Assembly (NCBI GenBank): GCA_023053685.1
Contig: JALIGW010000002.1
Location: forward strand, 164,927,034-164,991,033
Direction of reading: 5' to 3'
Origin: Diadophis punctatus similis
Taxonomy: Eukaryota > Chordata > Lepidosauria > Squamata > Dipsadidae
DNA length: 64,000 nucleotides
In this document: positions 48,633 to 60,704 of the stretch, in pieces
Layout of the letters: each line of letters starts with the position of its first letter
Position numbering within the stretch: the stretch's first letter is position 1
Notes under the pieces: generated by a model
The model's database searches: none
Told to the model about the DNA's origin: nothing
The model's input: the letters and a program-made list of their open reading frames with translations, nothing else
Program-made: the position numbers and the translations under genes

Positions 48633-49536
48633 TTTTGACAATTACCATCCATACTTCATTCCTATCTTCAAAAAGGGAGACCCCAGCCTAGTTGAAAATT
48701 ACAGATCATTATGTTGTGTCACCTGCAAACTCATGGAATCAATCATCAACCAATCCATTACCCTCCACTTCGAGACAAACAACCTACTCTCTAACAAACA
48801 GTTTGGTCTCAGGAAAAATTTGTCCTGTAATCTACAACTCCTACACTGCAGAAACATTTGGACTACACAACTCGACCAGGGTAAAGCAATAGACAAAATT
48901 TACATAGACTTCTGCAAAGCCTTTGATTCAGTGGTACAAGACAAACTACTGTTAAAACTTCGCTCTTACAGCATTTCTGGATCACTCCACAAATGGATAA
49001 CTGCATTCCTGTCAAACAGGCAACAAGTAGTCAAAATAAAGAGTGCCCTATCAAACCCTGCACCAGTTAACAGCAGTGTCCCCCAAGGCAGCGTTCTAGG
49101 ACCCACTCTCTTTCTAATTTACATAAATGACCTTTGCGATCATATTATAAGCAACTGCGTCCTCTTCGCTGATGACGTAAAACTATTTAACACCACCGAC
49201 AATACTGCTGCCCTACAAAGAGACTTTAACTATGTGTCAGAATGGTCGAACAATTGGCAACTTCAAATCTCAACCAACAAATGCTCTGTCTTACACATTG
49301 GCAACAAAAATCAGAACACCAAATACAAGCTGGGGGAATATAACCTCGTAGACGACCCTCACTCTGTCAAAGACCTAGGAGTACTCATTTCAAAAGACCT
49401 AAGCCCCAGAGCTCACTGTAACAGCATTGCCAAAAAGGCATTAAGAGTTGTAAACCTAATTTTGCGAAACGTCTTCTCCAGTAACATTGTACTACAAACC
49501 AGGGCATATAAAATCTTTGCCAGACCAATTGTCTAA
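48633..49536 (+). pseudogene. CR1-L3-like reverse transcriptase fragment
   Basis: An open stretch encoding RT motifs in order: 'FIPIFKKGDPSLVENYRSL', 'NKQFGLRKNLSC', 'KIYIDFCKAFDSV', 'VPQGSVLGPTLFLIYINDL' and the catalytic 'FADD' (49165-49176). Then come 'NNWQLQISTNKCSVLHIG' and 'HSVKDLGVLISKDL'. A stop follows 'FARPIV' and the frame shifts before the C-terminal part. The open frame extends back to 48523, but those bases belong to the MITE, so the first Met is not genuine. No endonuclease remains. Confidence 0.85.
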
Positions 49537-49639
49537 TACAGCTCATCTTGCCTGGAATCCACACTGTATAACGTACATTAATACAATTGAATAAATCCAG
49601 AGGTATTTCACAAGAAGAGTACTCTACTCCTCTGCTTGC

Positions 49640-49975
49640 AATAGAATACCTTATGCCACAAGGCTTGAAATTTTGAACCTAGACAACCTAGAACTACGTC
49701 ACCTACAGTCCAACCTAAGCTTAGTACACAAAATTGTCTGCTACAACGTCCTACCCGTTAATAACTACTTCAGCTTCAACCACAATAATACACGGGAAAA
49801 CAATAGATACAAACTCAATTGCAGAAAATACGACTTCAGCAACAGAGTGGTCAATGCCTGGAATACATTACCTGACTCTGTTGTTACATCCTCAAACCCC
49901 CAAAACTTTAACCTAAAACTGTCTACCGTGGACCTCACCCCATTCCTAAAGAGGTCTGTAAGGGGACATGCATAA
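49640..49975 (+). pseudogene. CR1-L3-like ORF2 C-terminus
   Basis: 'MNLDNLELRHLQSNLSLVHK' and 'NRVVNAWNTLPDSVV' are the conserved end of this RT family, ending 'KRSVRGHA' and a stop at 49975. It lies in a different frame from the RT segment because of small deletions near 49540-49640. Confidence 0.8.
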
Positions 49976-50299
49976 GTGCACCAGTGTGCCTACCGTCCTT
50001 GTCCTATTGTTCCCATTATTTGTACTCATTTCTTATGCATATACTTCACCTGTTTATACTTATATATTTATATGTTATGTTCATACTTATAATTGTTTTC
50101 TCATACATGCTTGACTAAATAAATAAAAATAAAATAAAATAAATAAATACTGAAGACTTTCGGTGAAGGAGAACTTACAACTTTTTTGTGGCAGCCAATT
50201 CTGCTAACTGACAGCCCAAGCAGGACGTTCTTCCTGATGTAAAACTTGAATCTACTTCCTTATAGTTTTAATTTTGGGCCCTGGTCTTGCCCTTAACAG

Positions 50300-50426
50300 T
50301 AGTGTTTCTCAATCTTGGTAACTTTATGATCTCTGGACGTTATCTCCCAGAATTCCCCAACCAGTATGCTGGATTCTGGGAATTGAAGTTCACACATCAT
50401 AAAGCTGCCAAGATTGAGAAACACTG
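50300..50426. mobile_element. Small hAT-like MITE, 'TTTCTCAATCTTGG' family
   Basis: The left 'tagtgtttctcaatcttgg' pairs with the right 'ccaagattgagaaacact'. The middle holds the 'ctcccagaattcc' block common to such MITEs. It interrupts the old CR1. Confidence 0.8.
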
Positions 50427-51339
50427 CTTTAGAGCAGTATATGATAAGTCTACTTCTTCAATGTGACAACTCTCCTGATATTTAAAGACTGTAATCATAT
50501 CTTACCTCAGTCACCTTTTATATAGGCTGAATGTATGGAGACTGAACTCTCCTCACAAGCTTTGTTTCAGGGTCTCTTACTCTCCTCTGAATCTGCATCA
50601 TTTTGTCACTGTTATTTTGAAATTGGTGATCAAGAACTGAATATTTTATTGCAGGTGAGATTTGACCACAACCGTGTGAAATGAAATACTGTACTTTCTT
50701 CCCATAGTCTGAACTGTAGGCTCCTAGTAACATATCCCAAAATAGCTTTGCCTTTTAAGCAGCTGCATCACATTGATTATTCATGTTTAACCTGTGGTCA
50801 ACAAGATCTGTTTCAGATGTTCTACTACCAAGCGAGGTCTCCCCCATCCTATACTTGTACCTTTAATTTTTCCTACTCTAATGTAGAACTTGCTATAAAA
50901 TTTGACCTTATTCATTTCAGCTGCTCAAGCCCATCTCGATATTTCTGAAACGTTTTCTCTTCTCTAAAATATTACCACCCAACCCCCGGACTTTATATCA
51001 GCTATAAACTTCATAAGTGTTATCTCACCTCCATCATCCAAATCATTGATAAATATTTAACAGCATAGTACTTTGTCACATTCTGCTTGATATCTTTGTC
51101 TAAGTTGAAGTGGAGCCATGAACAAACCCTCTGGCCCTTTATGCCATGCACTAAATAAATAAATAAATTAAAGAATATATCAGAGACTTGTTGAAGGGTA
51201 TTCTGAAATTCAGGTACAATGCGTCTACAGTGGGGTACCCCAAAGTATCAAGTATTGATCATCAAGGGTTGATGGGACAATTCAAGGGGCCATTATGGCT
51301 TGTCACACAGTCAACCAGATTGTTTAACTGGATTTTATG

Positions 51340-51960
51340 TTTTTCCCCATCTATTGAGTCCTTTCCCAAGGACCTGGGAAATGCAGATGTTGGTTATTAA
51401 TATTAAAGGTATTGTCCAGAATGTAAGCTGCTCCAACAGTGGCACATTTGTCCAGTCCAAATTCCACTGCAATATCTTGGCTGTAAATTGGGACAGTGTT
51501 GAGCAGCAATTCCATTGCATGTTGTTTTTCCATACACTTTAGATCGTCCATGTAGAGGAAGTGAGATAGCTTGGCAGATATTTTTGTTGTTTGATAGCTC
51601 TGGCCTGACTTGTTCAGTAATGTTGACAGAGGAATCAACACAATGACAAACAGTAGTGGTGATAGTGAGTGTCCTTGAAAGATTCTTCTCTTGATGTTAA
51701 CTTCTGTCAGTCTATCACCATTGACCAGCAACTAAGTTTTCCACTGTGCCATTGATCTGTGCACAAAGCTTCTGATGTTTCTACTGACTCCTGTTATTTC
51801 TAGGCACTTCATTATCCAGTCATGTGGCGCGGTGTCAAATGACTTGTAATCAAACCAAGCCTCATTCAGATTGGTCTTCCTTCTCTTACAGTTTTCAAAA
51901 TCATCTTGTCAGTTAGGAGCTGATCATTTGTCCCTTTGCTGTTTGGGTGGTTTTCTTTTT
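51340..51960 (-). mobile_element. R4/Dong-like LINE fragment
   Basis: On the minus strand, 'IFQGHSLSPLLFVIVLIPLS' (motif with Q-G-D/H-S-L-S-P), 'SHFLYMDDLK' carrying the catalytic YMDD, and 'VEFGLDKCAT' are seen. Further upstream 'WIDYK' and 'PHDW' are readable with frame breaks. The 'GDSLSP...MDDLK' style marks the R2/R4 group, whose members carry a restriction-like endonuclease, rather than CR1 or RTE. Only the middle of the protein survives. Confidence 0.75.
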
Positions 51961-52194
51961 ACACCAATGGAAGATGCTTATTAGGGTTGGTCACACAATC
52001 AGCCTTATAGTACTTGTAGCACCATAGGTTAATGTAGTATTTATTTAAAAATTTCATATAATATATAGAGGTTGATGAACAATCTGAAAGTCCATTATCA
52101 ATGAGCAGAAGAATTTAGGGACCCTTTGTCTACACAGCATTCCCTAATCTATTATGGAAAATAAGTTTAGTAAGGCATGAATTTTGGGGACAAA

Positions 52195-52497
52195 CCCATG
52201 ATGAGCAGTGTTCCAATATTTGAGGTCACCGTCAGAGAGAGGAGGGGGGTCAACCTGTTTTCCAAAGCACCTGAAGGCCAGACAAGGAATAATGGATGGA
52301 AACCGATCAAGGAGAGATTCAACCTAGAAATAAGAAGAAACTTTCTGACAGTGAGAACAATCAGCCAATGGAATAGCTTGCCTTCTGAAGTTGTGGGAGC
52401 TTCATCACTGCAGGCTTTCAAAAGAGACGACTGCCATCAGTCAGAAATGGTGTAGGGTCCCCTGCTTGGGCGGCGAGTTGGACTAGATAACCTAGTC
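52195..52497 (+). mobile_element. CR1 LINE 3' end
   Basis: It encodes 'GVNLFSKAPEGQTRNNGWKP', then 'NLEIRRNFLTVRTISQWNSL', and ends 'HQSEMV' and a stop, followed by 'cgagttggactagataacc'. It is a close sister of 640-1090, cut off at the 3' end by a MITE. Confidence 0.85.
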
Positions 52498-52632
52498 CAG
52501 GGGTAGGCAAAGTTGGCTCTTCTATGACTCATGGACTTCAACTCCCAGTATTTCTGAGCCAATCATGCTAGCTTAGGAATTCTGGGAGTTGAAGTCCATG
52601 AGTCATAGAACAGCCAACTTTGCCTACCCCTG
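52498..52632. mobile_element. Palindromic hAT-like MITE
   Basis: 135 bp of two inverted arms, 'caggggtaggcaaagttgg' and 'ccaactttgcctacccctg'. Exact 8-bp duplications acctagtc lie at 52490-52497 and 52633-52640. Confidence 0.94.
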
Positions 52633-53600
52633 ACCTAGTCCATCTGTTATCTGTTAACTGTAGCATGCCCATCCAAGTGCTCACAGACAGGATTGTGGCA
52701 ATGTTGAAAATTGGACACAATATTATATTCTTGATAATATGTTCAAGGATCCTGCCTGATACAAGTGTCAAGCTAACAGGTCTATAGTTTCCTGGGTTCT
52801 CTTTCTTACCCTTTGTTTAGGTGAGGACACTTCTCTCCACCAGTCTTCTATGATCCTGCTAGTCCTCTAGTAGTTTTCAAAGACTATCATCAGTAGCTTT
52901 GTGATCACTTCTACTGGTTCCTTATTAGCTGTAATCCATCTGGCCTTGAAGCTGTAATCTATCTGGCCTTGAAGTTATTTAAATTAGCTAAGTTCTCTCC
53001 TACTTTCTCCTTGTCTATACTAAGCTACGGTTCCTGCCTTTACCCAGTGGCATAATAGGTTAGGTTTCCATTTCTCTTTTGAAGAAAAAAAAACCAGATA
53101 CAAAATAGGAGTTAATTAGTTCAGCCTTTTCACAATTCCATTTGCCACTTTTTGCTTATAATGGAATTCTTCCCTCTTTGGCTAATTTTTGTTTCTAATG
53201 AACCGAATAATTATTTTTGTTGTTTTTGGCATCTTTCATGAACCACAGCTCATTCTGAGTGTTAGCCTTTCTAATTCCTTTCTGGAAGTAACATTGTATT
53301 TTTATATAAGTATGCTTCTGTGCTTCCATTTCCCATATGTGTTTCTTTTCAACTTTTTGGAGAACTTTGCTGGTGCATTTCTCTTATTTTTCCTTATGAG
53401 AATTGTTAGTGATTGCTCTTTTGGTATCTCATTTCACAGAATGCCCCATTCTTTCTGGACACTTTTCTCTTTCAAGATTTTAAGATACTGAAAACCCAGG
53501 ATGCAGATCTGCTTCCTCTCAGATTCTGCTCCTCTAGATTTCACAGATTCAAAGACAGCATTATTGGTTCACTCAAGATATTTCACTGTTTCAACCAATT

Positions 53601-53899
53601 CCTTTTTATGGGGGAGGATAAGATTTGGGATAGCAAACCTTCTTGTTGTTTCTTCCACCTTGTGACAAGTAAAATTGTGAGCAAGAAGGGACAAGACTTA
53701 GTGTCTGTTCTTTTTGAATAAAATGTAGCTTTCTAGTGCTGTATGCCAAACATGAGTCTTCATCCAACTTACAGTGATGTTGATTACAGCATATTTGCCT
53801 TCATGAGTCAAGGTCTCTAGTTTATGTTGTTTATTTCTTATACTTATGTATTGCTGAAGAAACACCTGAAGTTTTGAGGGGCTTTTCTTGGCTCTAATT
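53601..53899. other. Intronic DNA
   Basis: Probably the decayed continuation of the old CR1. Nothing else seen. Confidence 0.4.
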
Positions 53900-54197
53900 C
53901 AGCGGTCTCCAACCTTTCCAGCCTGGTGGCCCGGTGGGGGGGAGAGAGAAAGAAGGTCACACAAACGGCAGGCTGGCACACACAATCACAGCTCAACTTC
54001 CACAAGCAGCGGCCCAGCATGCAGGCACACACTCGGGCAGCTCACCTTACGTAGGTTGAGCTGTGCACGCGCACACCAGCCTGCCACTCATGCAAGTTGA
54101 GCTACATGGTAATGTGTGCTGGCCCATCACTCACGTGACCTACTTTCCCCCCCACACACACACCGGGCCACCAGTTTGCAAAGGTTGGGGACTGCTG
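53900..54197. mobile_element. hAT-like MITE, 'CAGCGGTCTCCAACC' family
   Basis: 298 bp. The left end 'cagcggtctccaaccttt' and right end 'aaaggttggggactgctg' are inverted. The interior has 'gttgagct' direct repeats. Flanking sequence does not form a clean 8-bp duplication. Confidence 0.82.
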
Positions 54198-56024
54198 AAT
54201 TAGACAATGTTATTGATAGGAAAATTGACAGCTCTCTTAAAGTGAAACAAATGTCAAGTTTATGGCTTATATAAAAGAAGTTCAGTTATTAGAGTGCACA
54301 GCTTTCAACTCCATTTTAGTATGCCATTAATTAGCTTTTTGAACATCAATAATTTAGTGGTTATTTAAAATCACTATATCATCATTGTTGCATCTAATTT
54401 TTCTGTAGTGTAAGCATTGAATAACCTTAAATTATATACATCTCACAAAAAAGTAAAATAGTCTTATGTACTACAGGCATAGATTTATATTAAACACAGC
54501 ATGTAGGATTTGCATGTATAAAATCAAAATGGCCACATGATGAGTACAGATGCCATATTGTCCTCAGTAAAACAAGTTTGGCAATTTACAAGCTTTGTTT
54601 TTACCCACCTCCCCAAATAAATTCAAAATGTGAGGTAGTGAAAGATCTCTGTATTTTCACATGAAATATCCTGTTTAATCATTGTATAAATATTTTTTAA
54701 AGATACTTCTTTATTATACCCATGACCATGATTAAATTATAGGATGATGCCTGTCATCTGAAAAAGGTTACAAAGATTGCTCAATTGGACTTCATAACTT
54801 ATTCAGAGATAGTACCTTTGAAGTAGTAATCACTGAGACTTCACATCAGGAAGTGTTTACCTTGGGATTTATAATTCCCATGCAAATTTTATTCTAAGAA
54901 CAAGTCATGTCATCTGTTTCACTCTTAATTACAGCAAATTAGCCCCCATAAATGTTTAGTAGCCAACCAGTCTTTTTCTCTCTTCCTCTCCTGTGTGTGT
55001 GTGTGTGTGTGCCTTTCTCTCTGTATGTATGTATGTAAAAGGAACATATATTTTTGACAGTCTTAAAACTTGCAAGTGTTCATAGAAGTGGATCTTATAA
55101 GCATGGATTATTAGCATCACTCTTGAATCTTTGAATGAATGGGGAGGGAAAGAGGAACAGAGAATCTTTGTTAGCAGCAGTATTTAGCATAACAAGATTT
55201 TTATAATTAAATGATCTTTTAAAATGCAGTTGCGTCAGTTCCTAATAGCTAGATGTTACTATGAACTCATTTTGTTTCTGCTGCAGAATATATTACATAT
55301 GGATCACTTTTCACATGTGCATTTTTTCATTGAGAAAAAAACACCCCTGACATGAAGATCCATGACCTAAATTTTACAAGTTTTTGTGAGCTCTTTTTGT
55401 TTTGTTTCTAATGTTTTTTTACTGGAAACGCAAAATAATTACTCAAAACAGATATCTCTTGATATACTAAATTTTATGGTAGAATAACTGCTAATCAGTT
55501 TTCTACAAAATGTAAGGGCAGTATTCAAACCAATGTGATGTGCTATATTTTCCCAAAAGAAAGATGGCTCTGAATTTAAGATAACTCGCCTCCCCCAAAG
55601 ACACTAAATAGACAATGGGAAAACAGCCAAATAAACAAACAGATCCTGTGCAAGGTCTAGCTTCTTCATCCTATCAACCAAGGATTAACAATTGAATTTT
55701 CCCCCTATTAGAGTGTTCATGTGACACAGCTGCATATGTGTATTACATTGACCAGAAGCCAAGCTTCCACTAGGGAATCATGGTAAGCTGACATTCTCCG
55801 AAGGAATAGAGACACCATAACTAAAAATGTCCGCTAGAAGTCAGATTCCTGCTTGCACAATCCTTCTGAATCAAAGGAAGATTGAAAGATAAACCACATG
55901 CACTCCATATGGCAGTTCCTCTTGAGTAAACTTTAGAAATGGAAAAAGTTTGAAGTTGACTTGGGAACATTTGTGTCGGGAGCATCAAAGCATTTCCAGA
56001 ATGAAAGGATTAAATGGTGACATC
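54198..56024. other. Intronic DNA with short simple repeats
   Basis: (TG)n at 54992-55012 and three TATG units near 55024. Otherwise nothing recognised. Confidence 0.5.
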
Positions 56025-56254
56025 ACTGTTGCCTGGGCGATGCCCAGTTGGGGGATCCTTTCATGTCCTGTTAAGTTGCCCACCAAAATGATATCCATCT
56101 ATCTACTTGCAGTCTCCTGCTTTTGAACTGCTTGATCAGCAGGAGCTGAAGCGTGTAATGGGTGCTCACCCTGTCCTGCAGCAGCAGTCAGGTCTCAAAC
56201 ACAAGCCTGCCGATAATCAGCCTAGCATCCTAACCTCATGAGTCACCATGCTCT
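56025..56254 (-). mobile_element. tRNA-derived SINE, minus strand
   Basis: The reverse complement starts with a head like 'gactcatgaggttaggatgc', then 'ttgtgtttgagacctgac' (B-box region), 'gggtgagcacccatt' and 'ctgcaagtagatag'. It is a different SINE family from the 31880 type. Confidence 0.65.
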
Positions 56255-56724
56255 CAGGGTGGATAAAAATGATTTTTTTAAAAAATTAAATTTAAATCAG
56301 TTTTTTATCAATTTTATTTTAATAAAATGCTTTTGGAGTAAAAATCTATCTAAAGATAGTTTTCTATTTAAGATACATTAATAATTTAGTTTATTCACCA
56401 TGAAATGGAGCTTAGTTATGTAGCATGAGGCTGTATATTCTGCAATATTTACATTTTTGGTAAACTCATTCAATGAATCCAAGCTCTGTAAGCTGAGATA
56501 ACATGCACTGCATTGATGCATTCACACAATTTCAGAGTAACCATGAGATAAATCATAAAACAAAGTTCAGGAATCCTTTATCCCATTGTTTTGCAAATCT
56601 ATGTACACTACAAACTGTATGATTGATTGAAGAGAAATGCATCTGTACCACCAGGCTCTAAGTGTGAAGAGGAAGTGCAAGCAGTAAAATGAAAGTGAAA
56701 CTTTTTAAGCAGTTTATAAATATA

Positions 56725-58675
56725 CCATATTTTTCGGAGTATAAGACGCACCGGAGTATAAGACGCACCTTAGTTTTGGGGAAGGAAAACAGGGGGGGGG
56801 GAAATCTGCCTCTGCCTCACAGCAAATAGCAAACAGTACAGATGATATACACTGTTTGCTGTGTATTTCTGTGCATGTGTGCCTGACCCATAGAAATAGC
56901 AAAGAATTGGAGAAATGTACACTATGGCAGTATATTAATGCCAGAAAGTTTTCTTAAATGTAGTCACACTAACTCCTCCTAATTATTTAAATAGATCTAC
57001 TCCAAACATGACTAATTCAGGGTTTAACTCATCTGCCTTATCTTAATACTAAAACAGGACACTGTTACATTTCAGATTATACTTGTACAGTAAGGTGACC
57101 AGACGTCCCGCTTTTGGCGGGACAGACACGCTTTTCAAGCGTGTGTCCCACGTCCCGCATTCTTTCCAAAAAGTCACGCTTTTTTGGAAAGAATGCCGAA
57201 ACAGCGGGACGTCTGGTCACCTTAGGGGAAGCACAAAAGAGAGGTACTACCACCAAAATAAAAACCGGAAGCAAGTCGGGCTCTTTGAAAGCAGGGGACA
57301 GCATCAGGGAAGGTTTCCCTGACGGAGGTGCCAGCGAGTCCTTCGCCTGAGCCGCAGTAATTTCAGTGGGCAGGTCGGCGTCGGTCCTGGCACTCCTAAT
57401 TCAGTTCGACCATCTCCCGCGACGCCGGCAGTGTCGTTCCGGGTTTGTTTCTAGGTCGTGCGGCAGCCTGGTTGGTGGAGCCCGAGCAAAGCGGAATTTC
57501 AGCGAGCCAGCTGCCTGCTGGGGGGAGGGGGAAGGGGGGCTGCTCCTCCTCTCCTTCCCCCGCCCCATCCCTAGCCCCGCCCTCGGAGGCGCCGCTGCTG
57601 TTGGGATGCGGGTGGAGGGGTGAGGGACGAGGAGCCGTTGTCTCAGAAAAAGGGGGTTGAGGCGCGGACTTGGAGCGGCGGTTTGAGCTCACGAGCGGCC
57701 CCTCTGGCGGCGCAAACAGCCCTTCCTCATCCCCCTCCCCTTCCTTCCCCCCGTCGCCTCGCTGCCGCCATTGCCCTGGGGCCGGGCGGGCGACCGGGAG
57801 ACCGCGGTGCTTGGATGCCTGGAGCTCGCGACAGAGCCCGCCATGGGCTGCCGGCTGCCTCCTTTCCCCGCCTCCCGCCTCCCGTTCATCGCTTGCCAGC
57901 CCAAGCCACTGCCGGCTCCCGAAGGGGAGGCGGGAGGCGAGGAAAGGCCTCCCGCCTCCCCCCCACCCACCTGGACGCTGACATTTGCGTTGTTTTGCCC
58001 TCTGCGCATGCGCAGCATTCTGCGCATGCGCAGAGGGCAAAACTCAAATGGCGGCGCCCAGGTGGGCCCGCCCCCCGTCCCGCGTTAAAAAAAAAACTGG
58101 TCACCTTATTGTACAGATGCTGTTAAAATTGATGTGGCTTTCTGGAAGTATACATTATTCTCTGCTATTTAAAAGAAGATACAATAGCACTGGACCTCTT
58201 CAGATCAAGCATTTATTTTAAAAAGCTTCTTCATTCTGTTTAGTTGTCTAGAACAATAATGAAGCAGTCTTTAAAAAATAAGTCTAATAATTTGAACATT
58301 CTATAGACATTTATAGTTATTGACTTACCTCCTTGCATCCAGTTTCAGCAGTCTGATTAGCACAAGAAAATAAAATTCTGCCTCTGCCTCTACCTCTACC
58401 TCCCAGCAATTTGCCTCCTTGCAGCTAGTTTCACTTTCAGTTTTAGCACGTGGCCTGCCTGCAGCCTCAATCAGCTGTGGGTCGGGAGGCTGATAATCAG
58501 TTGCTTGTGCTAATCAGGCTCTGTGCTGTTTGCTGCAAGGAGGTAAATTGCTGGGAGGCAGAGGCCAAAGGGTGGGGGTGGCTGGGTGGGGGTACATTCG
58601 GTATATAAGATGCACCCAAGTTTTCACCCTCTTTTGGGGGGTAAAAAGGTGCGTCTTATACTCCGAAAAATACAG
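56725..58675. mobile_element. Middle nested transposon, 'CCGTATTTTTC' ends
   Basis: Left 'ccatatttttcggagta', right 'tactccgaaaaatacagg', TA at 56723-56724. It is the same family as 30421-30906, expanded by the inner element. Confidence 0.85.
57091..58108. mobile_element. Innermost nested hAT-like element with GC-rich cargo
   Basis: 1018 bp. It starts 'taaggtgaccagacgtccc', ends 'actggtcacctta', and has exact 8-bp duplications ttgtacag (57083-57090, 58109-58116). The left subterminal part (57108-57222) folds into several hairpins. About 57340-58080 is GC-rich, CpG-dense and unlike any other transposon interior in the window. A 24-bp perfect inverted repeat (57992-58015 and 58020-58043) holds two TGCGCATGCGCA sites. 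No transposase frame is seen; open frames in the GC-rich part are not recognisable. Confidence 0.88.
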
Positions 58676-59689
58676 GAAAATTAAAGAGCATCTGTCATAT
58701 CAGATTGATCATGGCAGTGCCTCTTAGCGGGCATCCACTCACCTGCTGCCTGCAACGTCCCTCATCTTGTTGTGTCACTGCTGCATCACCAGCCATCCCA
58801 TTAAAGTGAACGGGACTGTTGGTGAGTCAACAGCGGGTCAGAGGAGGAGCTGCTGCAGGACAAAGATGACAGTTGTTCTTTAAAAATTATGATTTAAATC
58901 GAGTTGATTTAAGCCTTTTTACTAGTGATTTAAATCATCATTTAAATCAAATCCACCCTGCACGTTCTCCTATTTGAGAGGAGCTGCTGAGAGACCTGGG
59001 ATTCCATCTGAGCTCCTAATTGCAAGGGAGCTGGCACAGACATTAAGCTCTACCTTCCCCATATCTTAATCACTTCAACAATTAATTAATTTACAGATGA
59101 AGAGAGATTTTCTCTGTGGCAAAGATAAAACCCCTTGTGATGATCTAAACCTTCTTTTGGAATTACAAAAAAGCAAGAAAGAAATACTTTGATTTAAAAT
59201 TTCATTGAGCAAAAAGCTCAATCAAGAGAAGATTTAAGAAAGTTATAAAACTGATAAGAAGACAATGTTTTTGTTCTTTACTACTTTGATGAAAGTGTTT
59301 GGGACAAAATTTTACTAAGCCAATAAAGGAGACCAGTTCTGCATGGGAATGCTTGTTGTTTATTCTTAAAGAGTATATTTAATTGGCAGATTTTGTATAA
59401 CAGAAGATAAGCTAAAAAAACAGACAATTATGTTTAATTTTCATGTTATAGTACATTTTGTTAAAAAAAGACAAAGAATCAAGTCCTGCAGCAGCATTTT
59501 AATACAAGATAAAGTAGAAATAACAGTTTTGAAAGACAAATTGGAATTTTATGTAAGGGAAAAGAATATATTTTCTTGATTGAAAAAAAAGAAAAAGACC
59601 CCATTTGGATGAGTTTAATTAGAAGATGTGATTTTTAACAGCAGAGATTTAGATTGAATTCTGTTCAAAAAGTGACAGATTTGTTAGAA

Positions 59690-59822
59690 CAGGGCTGTCA
59701 AACTCACGGCCCATGGGCTAGATGCATCATGCGCTGGCCATGCCCATGCACGGTTTAGCGAAGGGAAAAAGTCCCGATATGTTACGTGACAACGCCGTGA
59801 CGATGCGAGTTTGACACCCCTG
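59690..59822. mobile_element. Small hAT-like MITE, 'CAGGGNTGTCAAACTC' family
   Basis: 133 bp with inverted ends 'cagggctgtcaaactca' and 'gcgagtttgacacccctg' and exact 8-bp duplications tgttagaa (59682-59689, 59823-59830). It lies inside the L1-like remnant. Confidence 0.94.
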
Positions 59823-60704
59823 TGTTAGAAAGATGAAGAATTGGAGGAGATGAAAACAGCTTTCAGAGGGAACTACACAAAAATCACAACAAATGCTACA
59901 GGAATTTGATTACATGATACAAGTATTGACTTCTCTAAATTTTTGAGCTGAGTATGAATTACAAATGTTTAACATAGAATATAAATGTAACACATGCTCC
60001 CAAAAGGGAGGAAATTATTTGAAATAATTAAAGCAGACTCATATTAGGGGAAAAAAAGCATAAAATATTTGAGCTATAAATCTTTGGGTGAAGAATTTAT
60101 TTTAGCAGATATCAAAAAGACAAATAGAGCTGTTTTGTATATTAATTCCCAACTAAATCCAGAACATATATTAACTGATGAACATGGCATATTTGTTGCA
60201 GTAAAGTTAATTTATATGGAGTAAAATTATGGTGCTGAGTATTTATGTCCCAAATGTGGATAAAGTGATTTTTTTATAAATAAATTATACAAATGCCTAA
60301 TAGACTTTTGTATTAAAAATTGGTATTTGATGGGGAATTGGAATGAAGTGGTCCCCTATCAACTGGATAGGACTTCTGAGAAAAATACTTTATATAAAAT
60401 TACTCATGGTAAATTACAAAAAGTCTTTGATTTGATAGCCAATTTAGGGTGGCTGATAAATGGAGACGAAACAATGGCAGTTCAAGAAAGTACATTTATT
60501 TTTTAGGAAGACATAGATCTTTTCTATCTTTTCATATTGGTTTCAAGAATAAACATGATTTGGATTTCAAGAGATCTGATAACGAAAATTTCCAGAATAG
60601 AGATTTTACCAAACACTTTTTCAGACCATAAATCCTATGAATCTGTTTTATAAAAGAAAATTCGGTTCTTTCAGATGGGAGACTAAAGGAGGCACGATTA
60701 CTGG

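Larger units (their letters stand above)
48630..50150 (+). mobile_element. CR1-L3-like LINE, 5'-truncated
   Basis: ORF2 reverse transcriptase (48630-49536), a frame break, the C-terminus (49640-49974), the 3' UTR, and an AAAT/AAAAT tail (50118-50149). The 3' UTR is shared with 17415, 33461 and 42133, so this is the reference copy for that family here. Snake CR1-L3 LINEs with microsatellite-like 3' tails have been described; the match is by general resemblance. Confidence 0.82.
48463..53600 (-). mobile_element. Old CR1 LINE, minus strand, broken by later insertions
   Basis: Read on the minus strand the pieces run in LINE order: ORF2 linker and N-terminal RT (53600-52633), RT core and thumb (51175-50427), C-terminus (50299-50150) and 3' end (48525-48463, 'gttagaggggactttagaag'). 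Tell-tale phrases include 'gctaacaggtctatagtttc', 'atccaaatcattgataaata' and 'aatcatatcttacctcagtc'. Gaps are filled by a MITE, a + strand LINE, another MITE, an R4-like fragment and a CR1 end with a MITE. The frame is fully decayed. Confidence 0.65.
56255..58960. mobile_element. Outermost of three nested transposons, 'CAGGGTGGAT' ends
   Basis: The left end 'cagggtggataaaaat' and right end 'aatcaaatccaccctg' are inverted. The flanks catgctct and cacgttct match at 6 of 8 positions. The interior is rich in 'gatttaaatc' words. hAT-like by structure; no transposase. Confidence 0.78.

Noticed and set aside
57396..58040. 214-residue minus-strand frame in GC-rich DNA
   Set aside because: No recognisable domain; it lies within a transposon interior, with open frames on both strands as expected from high GC.
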